Origin: CAVTPD01 sp963736575
Lineage (GTDB): Bacteria; Bacteroidota; Bacteroidia; Cytophagales; JAAEPT01
Assembly: GCA_963736575.1 (NCBI GenBank)
Contig: CAVTPD010000003.1
Coordinates: 62,001 to 126,000, forward strand
Length of the DNA stretch: 64,000 nucleotides
Direction of reading: 5' to 3'
The notes beneath the pieces are model-generated. The model did no database searches and had not been told where the DNA came from. It saw only the letters and a list, made by a program, of their open reading frames with translations. Shown here piece after piece: positions 22,797-32,400 of the stretch (the stretch's first letter is position 1; the number at the start of each line of letters is the position of its first letter). The position numbers and the translations under genes are program-made.

Positions 22797-24352
22797 CACG
22801 AAATAAACACATTAAACTTCACCTCAAAGGGTTTAATTTCCTCGTGTAATTTATTAATGATTTCGGGATCGTTAATCAAAAAACTAAAAATATTTTCAGA
22901 ACGCTCTTGTAACCCATCGTTTGGAAAAAGCTTTTGTTTGATGTTTAGCGCGCGTCCTAACTCTTCTTCAATAGCCGTTTCATGAGATTTTTTAATCTCT
23001 CTTTCAATAGAATGGAAACTCTTGCCCATCTCTTTAAAACTTCTTACAACCTTAGCCACGGCTGCGTTACCAATACCAGAAGCTTTGCCTTTATAACTTT
23101 CTAAAATTTCGTTCAGAAGTCTTTTTTCATCTGAAAAAGAAAAGTCTATCCCTGATTTAGATTCTTTGAAAACCCGTTCAAATACTTGTTCTTTTCTAAA
23201 CAGTTCTTCTGTCTCTAGACCTAATTTATCCAGTTTCTTTTTAAGATTAGCTGGCATAATTAGACCATATGCCCTTGGTACCAAAATTGGAAATACTGCT
23301 TTATGAAAATCAAAAGCTGTTTTAAGTTGAAGCCAATAAGCGATTTCTGCAGGCCCACCACAATACGCAATATTTGGCAAAATTACTTGTTGGTAAATAG
23401 GTCTTAAAACTACATTCGGGCTAAATTTATCTGGATTATTGTCAATTTCAGCTAGAATCTCTTCCTCTGTAAACTTAAGATTGGTAGATAACACTTCATA
23501 AGTACCCTCTTCTGAAAAAACTATTCTATTTCTACCCGATTCATCTAGATAAAACAAGTTAATGGTTCTTGGGAAAATCTGAGTTTTATAGCCTAACACT
23601 TCTAATTTAGAAGACTCTTGTTCCACTAAATCATTTGTGGAACGCACTACAACTTCTTGCTTTAATTGAGGTTTAAATTCAGCTTTAAGTGCTTTATTAT
23701 CTGCATCTAGAATAACTAAACCGTAGTTTTGAAAAAGAGCGTTTACTAACTTTCTGGTAGCTTCTGCTAAATTTTCAGACTGAAGGTAAAATTCTGTAAT
23801 ACTTTTTAATTCTTCCGGAAGTTCTTCTAGTAAAGCTTTGAATGAATCGTCTATTTTAAAACGACCAACAGCACCTTTTTGGAGACTTTCCCAATTATAG
23901 TCTTTCCCAAAAATTGAAACCGACTTTATTTCGTCAAAATCATGGTCTTCAGAAGCCATCCAAAACACAGGAACAAATTTTTTCTCTTTATTTTCTGCAT
24001 TCAACTCTTCTGCCAAACCTATGGTCTGAAGTATCTTATACACAAAAAACAAAGGACCTGTAAATATATTCAGTTGGTGACCGGTAGTAACTGTGTAGGT
24101 ATTTTCTTGTAGTAGGCTTTCAATATTTTCTTCCACCAAAGCAGTTGTTGGTGTATTTTTATATTGATTTTTAAGCTCGTCTACTAAGACTTTTCTTTTT
24201 TCGGAAGAAAAAGAAAAATTAAGTTTTTGGAAGGATTCTTTTTTATATGGGAAATTATAAAAAGACTGAAGTTCTTTTTTCTCTTCTAAGTAATCTAGAA
24301 ATATAGAAGAGAAATAGCCTGTATCTTTTAATTGGATCTGTTCTTTTTGCAT
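22796..24352 (-). CDS. bshC: Bacillithiol biosynthesis cysteine-adding enzyme BshC
   Basis: A 518-residue enzyme that adds cysteine to glucosaminyl-malate, the last step in making the thiol bacillithiol. Recognisable blocks are TVTTGHQLNIFTGPLFFVYKI near the N-terminus, PVFWMASEDHDFDEI, VLRPIYQQVILPNIAYCGGPAEIAYWLQLK, PILVPRAYGLIM, and a C-terminal coiled coil ending in DGLQERSENIFSFL. These are typical of the family and the length is normal. It is flanked by rimO and the folate cyclo-ligase on the same strand. YtxJ elsewhere in the window fits use of this thiol. bshA and bshB are not present here. Confidence 0.95.
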   Translation of the reverse strand: MQKEQIQLKDTGYFSSIFLDYLEEKKELQSFYNFPYKKESFQKLNFSFSSEKRKVLVDELKNQYKNTPTTALVEENIESLLQENTYTVTTGHQLNIFTGPLFFVYKILQTIGLAEELNAENKEKKFVPVFWMASEDHDFDEIKSVSIFGKDYNWESLQKGAVGRFKIDDSFKALLEELPEELKSITEFYLQSENLAEATRKLVNALFQNYGLVILDADNKALKAEFKPQLKQEVVVRSTNDLVEQESSKLEVLGYKTQIFPRTINLFYLDESGRNRIVFSEEGTYEVLSTNLKFTEEEILAEIDNNPDKFSPNVVLRPIYQQVILPNIAYCGGPAEIAYWLQLKTAFDFHKAVFPILVPRAYGLIMPANLKKKLDKLGLETEELFRKEQVFERVFKESKSGIDFSFSDEKRLLNEILESYKGKASGIGNAAVAKVVRSFKEMGKSFHSIEREIKKSHETAIEEELGRALNIKQKLFPNDGLQERSENIFSFLINDPEIINKLHEEIKPFEVKFNVFIS

Positions 24353-24382
24353 AACAATTGTAACGAAGAATTAACGATCTAG

Positions 24383-25696
24383 TTATCCAATTGGTTCAGC
24401 AAATAAATCATAATCCGAAGCGTCTATAATTTTTGCTTGTACAAAGTCACCTAATGTTAGGTAATTTTCACGTGCATCAATCAAAACTTCATTATCTACT
24501 TCAACAGAATCAAACTCTGTTCTACCAATAAAATAGCCATCTTCTTTTCTGTCTATTAATACTTTAAATTCTTTACCTATTTTAGCTTGATTTAGCTCTA
24601 AGGAAATCTCTTGCTGAATGGCCATTATTTCTTCAGCTCTGCGTTGCTTCTCTTCTTGCGGAATAGAATCTTCCATAGAATGAGCGTGGGTATTTTCTTC
24701 GTGACTGTAAGTAAATACTCCCAGACGGTCAAAACGCATATCCTGAACGAACCTCTTTAAGTGTGCAAACTCTTCTTCGGTTTCACCAGGGTGGCCTACA
24801 ATTAATGTAGTACGAATAGTGATTCCAGGTACCTTTTCTTTAATGGTTTCAATTAGAGCTCTGGTCTTTTCTTCGGTAATCCCTCTGCGCATGGCTTTTA
24901 AAACCCCTGTAGATGAATGCTGAAGTGGAATATCTAAATAGTTACAAACGTTATCTCTTTCGCGCATAACATCTAAGACATCCATAGGGAAACCAGCCGG
25001 ATATGCATAATGCAAACGAATCCATTTAAGGCCTTTAATATCGCTTAATGCTCTTAAAAGATCGGCTAATTTTCTTTCGCCGTAAATATCAAGACCATAA
25101 TAAGTAAGATCTTGGGCAATAAGCATAACCTCTTTGGTACCGTTTTTAACCAAGTTTTTGGTTTCGGTTACCAAGTCTTCCATAGTTCTGGAAACATGCT
25201 TTCCTCTCATTAAAGGAATAGCACAAAAAGAACAAGGTCTATCACAACCTTCTGCTATTTTTAAATACGCATAATGACTTAGCGTACTTGAAATTCTTTC
25301 ACCAACCAATTCATGTTTATAGTCCGCATTAAATTTCTTTAATAACTGACCCATACTCATGGTTCCAAAGTATTGGTCTACATCTGGAATTTCTTTTTCA
25401 AGATCGTCTTTATATCTATGAGACAAACAACCTGTAACAAACACTTTGTCTATGTGGCCTTCATTTTTAAGACCTACATAATGAAGAATAGTATTAACAG
25501 ATTCTTCTTTAGCATTTTCTATAAATCCGCAAGTATTGACAATAACAATATTAGCGGAATCATCTTCTACTTCATGAGAAGCATTAATGCCATTTCCTTT
25601 TAATTGGGTAAGGATATTTTCAGAGTCAACCAAGTTTTTAGAACAACCTAGCGTTACAATGTTAACCTTATCTTTTTTTAAAGTCTTAGTTTTCAA
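24383..25696 (-). CDS. rimO: Ribosomal protein S12 methylthiotransferase RimO
   Basis: A 437-residue radical SAM enzyme that methylthiolates an aspartate of S12. The N-terminal UPF0004 domain carries the first cluster cysteines (TLGCSKNLVDSE, VNTCGFI, FVTGCLSHRY). The radical SAM core has EGCDRPCSFCAIPLMRGKH (the CxxxCxxC motif), and the C-terminal TRAM domain covers about 370-437. The LGCSKN...DSE start separates RimO from MiaB. It lies 5 bases downstream of ftsY and 30 bases upstream of bshC on the same strand, a likely single operon. Confidence 0.96.
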   Translation of the reverse strand: MKTKTLKKDKVNIVTLGCSKNLVDSENILTQLKGNGINASHEVEDDSANIVIVNTCGFIENAKEESVNTILHYVGLKNEGHIDKVFVTGCLSHRYKDDLEKEIPDVDQYFGTMSMGQLLKKFNADYKHELVGERISSTLSHYAYLKIAEGCDRPCSFCAIPLMRGKHVSRTMEDLVTETKNLVKNGTKEVMLIAQDLTYYGLDIYGERKLADLLRALSDIKGLKWIRLHYAYPAGFPMDVLDVMRERDNVCNYLDIPLQHSSTGVLKAMRRGITEEKTRALIETIKEKVPGITIRTTLIVGHPGETEEEFAHLKRFVQDMRFDRLGVFTYSHEENTHAHSMEDSIPQEEKQRRAEEIMAIQQEISLELNQAKIGKEFKVLIDRKEDGYFIGRTEFDSVEVDNEVLIDARENYLTLGDFVQAKIIDASDYDLFAEPIG

Positions 25697-25701
25697 ATTG
25701 C

Positions 25702-26655
25702 TTATTTCTTAAATAAAGAGTCTACAAATTCTCTTTTGTTGAAGACTTGTAAATCTTCTATTCCTTCACCAACACCAATGTACTTCACCGGTATTTGCAA
25801 CTGATCTGAAATGCCAATAACTACGCCTCCTTTAGCTGTTCCGTCTAGCTTGGTTATAGCTAAAGAACTAACCTCTGTGGCAGACATAAATTGTTTGGCT
25901 TGAATTAATGCGTTTTGCCCTGTACTACCATCTAATACTAAAAGTACTTCGTGTGGAGCATCGGGTATAAATTTCTGAACTACACGCTTAATTTTTGTAA
26001 GCTCATTCATTAAATTCACTTTATTGTGTAATCTACCTGCGGTATCAATAATAACCACATCTGCTTTTTGATCTACACCTGTTTTAACGGCATCAAAAGC
26101 AACAGCACCGGGGTCTGTATTCATGCCATGTGAAACCACTTGTACACCTACTCTATCGCCCCATTTGATTAATTGATCTACTGCCGCTGCTCTAAATGTA
26201 TCGGCTGCACCTAATATCACTTTTTTACCTGCTTTATTTAATTGGTGTGCTAGTTTACCAATAGTAGTAGTCTTGCCTACACCATTAACACCTACTACCA
26301 ATAAAACATAAGGGACACCCGTTTCCGGCATTACGAAATCCGCGAAATCTTTGGTGCCATTTTCCACCAACAGATTGGCAATTTCTTCTTTTAAAATAAC
26401 ATCTAACTCTTCCGTTCCTAGGTACCTATCTTTAGCTACACGTTCTTCAATTCTTTGAATAATCTTAATAGTAGTATCTACACCTACATCAGAAGTAATT
26501 AATACTTCTTCAAGATCATCAAGAACCTCTTCATCTACTTTGGTTTTACCAACTAAGGTTTTACCTAATTTTGAAAAAAAACTGTCTTTGGTTTTTTCTA
26601 AACCTTTATCTAAAGACTCTTTTTTTTCTTTCGAAAACAGACCGAACAAAGCCAT
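25702..26655 (-). CDS. ftsY: Signal recognition particle receptor FtsY
   Basis: A 317-residue SRP-family GTPase. A short charged N-terminus and N domain (about 1-110) are followed by the G domain with GVNGVGKTTTIGKLA (P-loop), LGAADTFRAAAVDQL, DTAGRLHNKVNLMNEL and TKLDGTAKGG, ending in GVGEGIEDLQVFNKREFV. It docks ribosome-SRP complexes at the membrane for co-translational insertion. The acidic A domain of E. coli FtsY is absent, as is usual in this phylum. The gene begins just after the terminator of the ribosomal-protein unit and is followed by rimO. Confidence 0.96.
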   Translation of the reverse strand: MALFGLFSKEKKESLDKGLEKTKDSFFSKLGKTLVGKTKVDEEVLDDLEEVLITSDVGVDTTIKIIQRIEERVAKDRYLGTEELDVILKEEIANLLVENGTKDFADFVMPETGVPYVLLVVGVNGVGKTTTIGKLAHQLNKAGKKVILGAADTFRAAAVDQLIKWGDRVGVQVVSHGMNTDPGAVAFDAVKTGVDQKADVVIIDTAGRLHNKVNLMNELTKIKRVVQKFIPDAPHEVLLVLDGSTGQNALIQAKQFMSATEVSSLAITKLDGTAKGGVVIGISDQLQIPVKYIGVGEGIEDLQVFNKREFVDSLFKK

Positions 26656-26681
26656 AGGTTACTAAATTATATAGAACACAA

Positions 26682-26702
26682 AAAGTCCCAATAAGGGACT
26701 TT
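26682..26702 (-). terminator. Terminator after the rpmB-rpmG-DUF4295 unit
   Basis: Stem AAAGTCCC/GGGACTTT with a 5-nt AATAA loop. On the minus strand it ends in a T run. It lies 28 bases beyond the DUF4295 stop and ahead of ftsY. Confidence 0.8.
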
Positions 26703-26729
26703 CATTCTAAAGGAATATGTTTTAATAAA

Positions 26730-26885
26730 TTACTTCTTGGCTAAAGTATCTTTTACCAAGTCGTTAGCTACAATTTCTTCTTTGAAAATGTAAGCTCCTG
26801 TTTTTGGTGAACGAAGAGATCTAATCACTTTAGAGAAACCTATCCCTCCTTCTTTCTTTAACGTTGCTACTACCTTCTTAGCCAT
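26730..26885 (-). CDS. DUF4295 small basic protein (51 aa)
   Basis: A short gene read directly from the sequence: start MAKKVVATLKKEGGIGFSKV, middle RSLRSPKTGAYIFKEEIV, end DTLAKK. It matches the DUF4295 family, which is confined to Bacteroidota and is regularly encoded after the L28 and L33 genes. The context and basic composition suggest a ribosome-associated protein, but its function has not been shown to my knowledge. Its start is 2 bases from the rpmG stop, so it is translated from the same message. Confidence 0.92.
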   Translation of the reverse strand: MAKKVVATLKKEGGIGFSKVIRSLRSPKTGAYIFKEEIVANDLVKDTLAKK

Positions 26886-26887
26886 GA

Positions 26888-27070
26888 TTATTTAATTTCT
26901 TTATGAACAGTATTACGCTTTAAAATAGAGTTATACTTTTTAAGCTCTATACGCTCAGTAGTATTCTTTCTATTTTTCGTAGTAATGTATCTTGATGTAC
27001 CAGGCATACCTGTTTCTTTATGCTCTGTACATTCTAATATTACTTGGACTCTATTACCTTTCTTAGCCAT
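26888..27070 (-). CDS. rpmG: 50S ribosomal protein L33
   Basis: A 60-residue L33 with VQVILECTEHKETGMPGTSRYITTKNRKNTTERIELKKYN. Only the first zinc-ribbon cysteine region survives (ECTEHK), and the C-terminal CxxC pair is missing, so this is the zinc-free C- type. It lies between rpmB and the DUF4295 gene in a three-gene unit. Confidence 0.96.
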   Translation of the reverse strand: MAKKGNRVQVILECTEHKETGMPGTSRYITTKNRKNTTERIELKKYNSILKRNTVHKEIK

Positions 27071-27086
27071 CTTTATAAATACTTTT

Positions 27087-27326
27087 TTATAGTATTACTT
27101 TACCATTAGCTTTAGCTCTCTTCAACACTTCAGTAATACCCACTTTGTTAATGGTTCTTAAAGCAGTTGTAGATACCTTAAGCACGATCCAACGATCTTC
27201 TTCTGGTATGTAAAACCTTTTCTTATGTAAATTAGGTAGGAATCGACGCTTTGTTTTATTGTTAGCGTGCGATACGTTGTTTCCTACTCTGGGTCTTTTT
27301 CCTGTAATTTCACAAACTCTAGACAT
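27087..27326 (-). CDS. rpmB: 50S ribosomal protein L28
   Basis: A 79-residue L28 with MSRVCEITGKRPRVGNNVSHANNKTKRRFLPNL at its N-terminus and a VSTTALRTINKVGI segment. It lacks the CxxC pairs of the zinc-binding form. It is the first gene of the rpmB-rpmG-DUF4295 unit, with a strong promoter 26 bases upstream of the start codon. Confidence 0.97.
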   Translation of the reverse strand: MSRVCEITGKRPRVGNNVSHANNKTKRRFLPNLHKKRFYIPEEDRWIVLKVSTTALRTINKVGITEVLKRAKANGKVIL

Positions 27327-27352
27327 AACTATCCCTTCAGCTAATTGGAGGG

Positions 27353-27384
27353 CAAATTTAGGAAATTCGATTCTATTTCACAAA
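27353..27384 (-). promoter_or_regulatory. rpmB promoter (TTTG - 20 bp - TAAATTTG)
   Basis: On the minus strand TTTG (27381-27384) and TAAATTTG (27353-27360) are exactly 20 bases apart, a full match to the Bacteroidota housekeeping consensus and the same architecture as the rpsT promoter. The -33 box abuts the stop codon of the upstream ABC transporter gene. Confidence 0.72.
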
Positions 27385-28047
27385 CTATTCTGTAATAATA
27401 ACTCCTTCTTTTAATGTTAATCTTCGGTGAGCCATATTAGAAAACTCTGTATTATGCGTTACAGCCAGAAAAGTATAGTTAAAATCTTCGGTCAATTTTA
27501 TAAATAATTCGTGTAAATGTGCTGCATTTTTTTCATCAAGGTTACCGCTAGGTTCATCTGCAAATACAATTGCGGGTTCATTAATTAATGAACGAGCTAC
27601 AGCTATACGTTGCTGTTCCCCTCCCGATAATTGAGAAGGCCTGCTATTAGCTTTTTCAAATAAGCCAAATTCATTAAGCAACATTTCAGCCCTTTCTTTC
27701 ACTGCTTTTTTATCTTTCTTACCTATAAAACCCGGCAACATTATATTTTCGAGTGCCGAAAACTCTGGCAGTAGATTATGAAACTGAAATACGAAACCAA
27801 TGTTTTTATTTCTGAAATCGGCTAATTTATTTCCTTTTAATACTGATGTATCCGTCCCTAAGATTGAAACAGAACCTGCATTAGCATTATCTAAAGTACC
27901 TATAATATGCAGCAAAGTACTTTTACCCGCACCTGATGCACCAATAATGGTGACCAATTCTTTCTCTTCCACTTTCAGCGAAGCACCTTTAAGTACTTCG
28001 GACTTACCGAAGGACTTTCTTACTCCGTTAACCTCTAATACAGCCAT
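27385..28047 (-). CDS. ABC transporter ATP-binding protein, LolD/MacB type
   Basis: A 220-residue ATPase with Walker A (GASGAGKSTLLHIIGTLDNA), a Q-loop (FVFQFHNLLPEFSALENIMLP), the signature LSGGEQQRIAVARSL, Walker B (AIVFADEPSGNLDE) and the H-loop (FLAVTHN). This pattern is that of LolD, the ATPase that energises lipoprotein release from the inner membrane, and of MacB/FtsE relatives. The permease is not adjacent. The frame opens further upstream, but the ATG at 28047 (MAVLEVNGVRKSFG) is the normal start. It is transcribed divergently from sucC. Confidence 0.88.
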   Translation of the reverse strand: MAVLEVNGVRKSFGKSEVLKGASLKVEEKELVTIIGASGAGKSTLLHIIGTLDNANAGSVSILGTDTSVLKGNKLADFRNKNIGFVFQFHNLLPEFSALENIMLPGFIGKKDKKAVKERAEMLLNEFGLFEKANSRPSQLSGGEQQRIAVARSLINEPAIVFADEPSGNLDEKNAAHLHELFIKLTEDFNYTFLAVTHNTEFSNMAHRRLTLKEGVIITE

Positions 28048-28154
28048 ATAACTTTCTAAGATAAAATTTAATTTTTTCAAGAAAAACTAAGAAGTCATTT
28101 CTTGTTTGTCTAAACAGTTCAAAAGGACTAGTTTAGTGGTAAATTTTTGCAATT

Positions 28155-29345
28155 ATGAACATTCACGAATATCAAGCAAAAGATATAATAAAAAAATACG
28201 GAGTTAAAGTTCCGTTAGAGATAGTTGCTACAACGCCTGAGGAGGCAGTTGCCGCAGCCAAGAAGATTAATGCTGAAACTGGATCTGAGCTGTTTGCTGT
28301 AAAAGCACAAATTCATGCCGGTGGACGTGGTAAAGGTGGGGGTGTAAAAATCGCCAAAAACATGGATCAGGTAAAAGAATATGCAGAGCAGATTCTTGGA
28401 ATGACCCTTGTTACACCACAAACGGGACCTGAGGGTAAGCTAGTACGTAAAGTATTAATTGCTCAAAACGTATTTTACCCAGGCGAATCTGATCCACAAG
28501 AATTTTATGTTGGGGTTCTATTAGACAGAGCGTCTTCTAAAAACATCATAATGGCTTCTACGGAAGGTGGTATGGAGATTGAAGAAGTTGCCGAAGCTAC
28601 TCCAGAAAAAATCATTAAGGAGTGGATAGATCCTACCATTGGCTTACAAGGTTTTCAAGCAAGAAAAATTGCGTTTGCATTAGGTCTTGAAGGAGCGGCT
28701 TTTAAAGACATGGTGAAATTCATCTTCGCTCTTTACAAAGCGTATGAAGAATCTGATTCTTCTATGTTTGAAATTAATCCTGTTCTTAAAACTTCTGACA
28801 ACCAAATAATGGCTCTTGACGCTAAGGTAAACTTAGACGATAGTGCTATGTACAGACATAAGGACTACCCAGCTTTAAGAGACATTTACGAAGAAGATCC
28901 ATTAGAGGTAGAAGCTTCTGAGTTTAACCTTAATTATGTAAAACTAGACGGTAACGTTGGTTGCATGGTGAACGGTGCTGGTTTGGCTATGGCTACTATG
29001 GATATGATTAAGTTATCTGGTGGCGAGCCTGCTAACTTCTTGGACGTAGGTGGGGGCGCAAACGCTACTACTGTTGAAGCTGGTTTCAGAATTATCTTAA
29101 AAGACCCTAACGTTAAGGCTATCCTTATCAATATCTTTGGCGGTATTGTACGTTGCGATAGAGTTGCAAACGGTGTTGTGGAAGCTTACAAAGCAATTGG
29201 CAATATCCCTGTGCCTATCATTGTACGTTTACAAGGTACTAATGCTGAAGAAGGCGCTAAGATTATTGAAGAGTCTGGCTTAAACGTGACTTCTGCGGTT
29301 GTACTTAAAGATGCTGCCGAAAAAGTAAAAGAAGCTATTGCTTAA
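28155..29345 (+). CDS. sucC: Succinate-CoA ligase (ADP/GDP-forming) beta subunit
   Basis: A 396-residue ATP-grasp subunit of the TCA-cycle enzyme that interconverts succinyl-CoA and succinate. It shows MNIHEYQAKDIIKKYGV, the KAQIHAGGRGKGGGVK nucleotide loop, EINPV...ALDAKVNLDD (metal ligands) and LDVGGGAN / NIFGGIVRCD at the CoA-ligase end. Length is normal. sucD is not adjacent; the next gene is a histidine kinase beyond a clear terminator, so sucC is probably monocistronic. Confidence 0.97.
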   Translation: MNIHEYQAKDIIKKYGVKVPLEIVATTPEEAVAAAKKINAETGSELFAVKAQIHAGGRGKGGGVKIAKNMDQVKEYAEQILGMTLVTPQTGPEGKLVRKVLIAQNVFYPGESDPQEFYVGVLLDRASSKNIIMASTEGGMEIEEVAEATPEKIIKEWIDPTIGLQGFQARKIAFALGLEGAAFKDMVKFIFALYKAYEESDSSMFEINPVLKTSDNQIMALDAKVNLDDSAMYRHKDYPALRDIYEEDPLEVEASEFNLNYVKLDGNVGCMVNGAGLAMATMDMIKLSGGEPANFLDVGGGANATTVEAGFRIILKDPNVKAILINIFGGIVRCDRVANGVVEAYKAIGNIPVPIIVRLQGTNAEEGAKIIEESGLNVTSAVVLKDAAEKVKEAIA

Positions 29346-29370
29346 AATAAACTTTCCTTTATAAAAAATC

Positions 29371-29396
29371 AAAGGGGACATTTAGTCCCCTTTTTT
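29371..29396 (+). terminator. Terminator after sucC
   Basis: Stem AAAGGGGAC/GTCCCCTTT with a 5-nt ATTTA loop followed by T-rich sequence, 26 bases past the sucC stop. Confidence 0.88.
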
Positions 29397-29485
29397 ATTT
29401 TTGTAGTTTTTGGAATAACTTTTGATCTTTGACTGTTAAGGGATTAACTTTCAATATACTTTTTAGAACTAGCCAAATTTATTAA

Positions 29486-32400
29486 ATGAGCAACCTTCAA
29501 AATAACAATAGTAATTCTCATGCAAAATCTGTTTCCGAACTTGGTAATTTAGATATTGACAAACTATTGGATTATGCTTTTTTATGTTGTAATGCAGTTA
29601 ATGCAAAAAATTATTTTGTAGCAATACAGCTTAACCAAACATATTACAAAATAACACAAGAGAATAAAATTACTGAAGATTTTTCGGCCGCTTCTTTTTT
29701 TACTAATAATACTGTATTTGATAAGTTTGCTTTATCCGTAGAAAGCAAATTATACCAACTACAAATCCCCATTCACAATCAAGAGATCACAATCCCTATA
29801 ACTTTTGTCTTAGAATCTAATGATGAAAAACAGCTCTCTGATCAAGAAAAAAAAGCTCTACAACTTATCAAAAAAAAAGTTTTCTATAACAAAATTTCTG
29901 CTTTAGATTATTTCGACCATAATTCTGAACTTAAATTTATAGTCAACAACTCCTCTGATATAATAGCCGTACACCATTTAGACTTAAGTTATCAATATAT
30001 TTCCCCAGCTGTAAAAGAGATAACAAGTTATAGTCCAAATGAATTAATTAACCAATCTCTTTTTAATTTTATTCCTGAAGAGGATAACGCTATTGAATTA
30101 AAAAAAAGTATCATTAATTCTATTCAGCAATCTAACACAGATCCTTTCCAATATAAAATAATCACAAAAGCTAACACTACTGTTTGGCTAGAGAGTTATT
30201 TCAAGCCTTACTATAACGAAGTTGGAAAGCTAATTTCCTATCATTCTTCTACTAGAAATATTTCTAAACGAAAGGAATATGAAAAAGAACTAAGGATTAA
30301 CCAAGCCAACATAACGGGAATTACCGAAAACACAAATGACCTAATATGGTCTATAGATACAGAATATAGATTAATAACTTGTAACAGTAAGTTTTCTGAA
30401 GCTATAAAAGTTAGTTTGGGACACGTCTTATTACCCGGTGAAAAAATCCCGTTTGAAAGATTTGGGCCTGAAAACTCTAATAAATGGATTGAATTTTATA
30501 ATAAAGCCTTAAAAGGAGAACGTTTTACTGAAGATTTAGAAGTAGAAAACAATGGTTCTGTTTTCATAACTGAATATTCTTTCAATCCCATTATTAATGA
30601 TTTTGATGCCATAATAGGTGCTTCTATTTTTGGAAGAGACGTTACCGCTAAACGGAAAGAATTAGAACGATTCAATCGTTTTCATACTAGTTTAAAAATA
30701 ATTAACGATTTAGCCTCTGATAACTTCATAACTGACAATGAAAGATTAGAACATGCTTTAAAAACAGTATGTAATTTTCTTAAACTACCATTAGGTATAA
30801 TTAGTAAAATAAGAAGAGATAGTTATACTGTGGTAAGCTTTTACAGCAGTAATGAGGCTGCTTTAGAGATTGGCCAAGTTTTCGACTTTAAACAGACTTA
30901 CTGCAACTTGACCTATGAACAAGATGCTGTAGTAGCTATAGATAACATGCAATTTTCTCAGTACAAGGGACATCCTTGTTACCAAAGCTTTGGACTTGAA
31001 TCATACATTGGCGCTATTATAATGGTTAATGGCAGAAAATTTGGTACCATAAATTTCTCATCCCCAGAACCAAGAAAAGAGAAATTTGATACCTATGACT
31101 ATGAATTCATGCAAATGTTGGCTAACTGGGTAGGGTCAGAAATTGAACGAACCCGATACGAGAAAAACTTAAGAGCAGCTATTCATAAAGCCGAAGAAAG
31201 TTCTAAAGCAAAAGCAGAGTTTTTATCTACCATGTCTCACGAGATAAGAACACCATTAAATTCAATTATTGGTACTGCACACCTTTTAAATGCCGGAAAC
31301 CCAAGACCCGACCAAATAAAACAATTAAACTTACTACGGTTTTCTTCCGAAAACTTATTGGCTATTGTAAACGACATTTTAGATTACAACAAAATTGAAG
31401 AAGGTAAAATTGTTTTAGACTTCGTAGAGTTTTCATTGTTTGAATTAGTTGAAAGTATAGTTCTATCACACAAACAAAGAGCGGATGAAAAAGGCCTAGA
31501 ACTGCTTTTTGATTTAGATGAAAAAGTAAGAAACATTTACATTTCTGATAGTGTTAGAATTTCTCAAATCCTTAACAACCTTGTAGGTAACGCTATAAAA
31601 TTCACGCTAACCGGCTCTGTAAAAATACACGTTTATTTAGTGGAAAACTTTATTGATACCGATGAAATTATGTTTGAAGTAATTGATACTGGTATTGGTA
31701 TTAAAGATGATAAACTAAACCTTGTATTTGAACGTTTCCAACAGGCAGAATCTAGTATTACCCGTAAATTTGGAGGTTCAGGTTTAGGTTTAGCTATTAC
31801 AAAAAAGTTGTTAGAATTAATGGATAGTTATATTAATGTTAGCAGCGAATATCAAAAAGGCTCAAATTTCAACTTCAGTTTGAAACTTAAAAAATCAGAC
31901 AAAAAAGAAATTTCAACTACTCAAAACCTAGAAAAAGAATTTGAAAAAGGATTCTCTACTTCTCACGAAATCCTTTTGGTAGAAGACAACATACCTAACC
32001 AGTATATTGCTAAAACTTTTTTAGAAAAATGGAATCTAAAAGTAGACATTGCCAACAACGGTATAGAGGCTGTTGACATGATTAAAACCAAAAAGTATGA
32101 ACTTGTTTTAATGGATTTACAGATGCCCGAGATGGATGGCTACACCGCTACTAAAATCATAAGGGAATATAAAGACAAGTATTATACAGAAATACCTATT
32201 CTAGCATTAAGTGCCTCTGCCTTTTTTGACGAAAAGAAAAAAGCTTATGAACATGGAATTACCGATTTTGTAAGTAAACCCATTGTTCCTCTAGAATTCT
32301 TACAGAAACTTTCTAAATATTTAATTAAGAAAAAGGCTTCTTTAAATAAAACAACAATGGTTACGATAGATCAATCTAAGGAAGAAATTCTTAAGGCTTT

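Noticed and set aside
28139..28150. TAAATTTTTG before sucC as a promoter
   Set aside because: The spacing within the element is off the TAnnTTTG consensus, and no -33 box lies at a usable distance.
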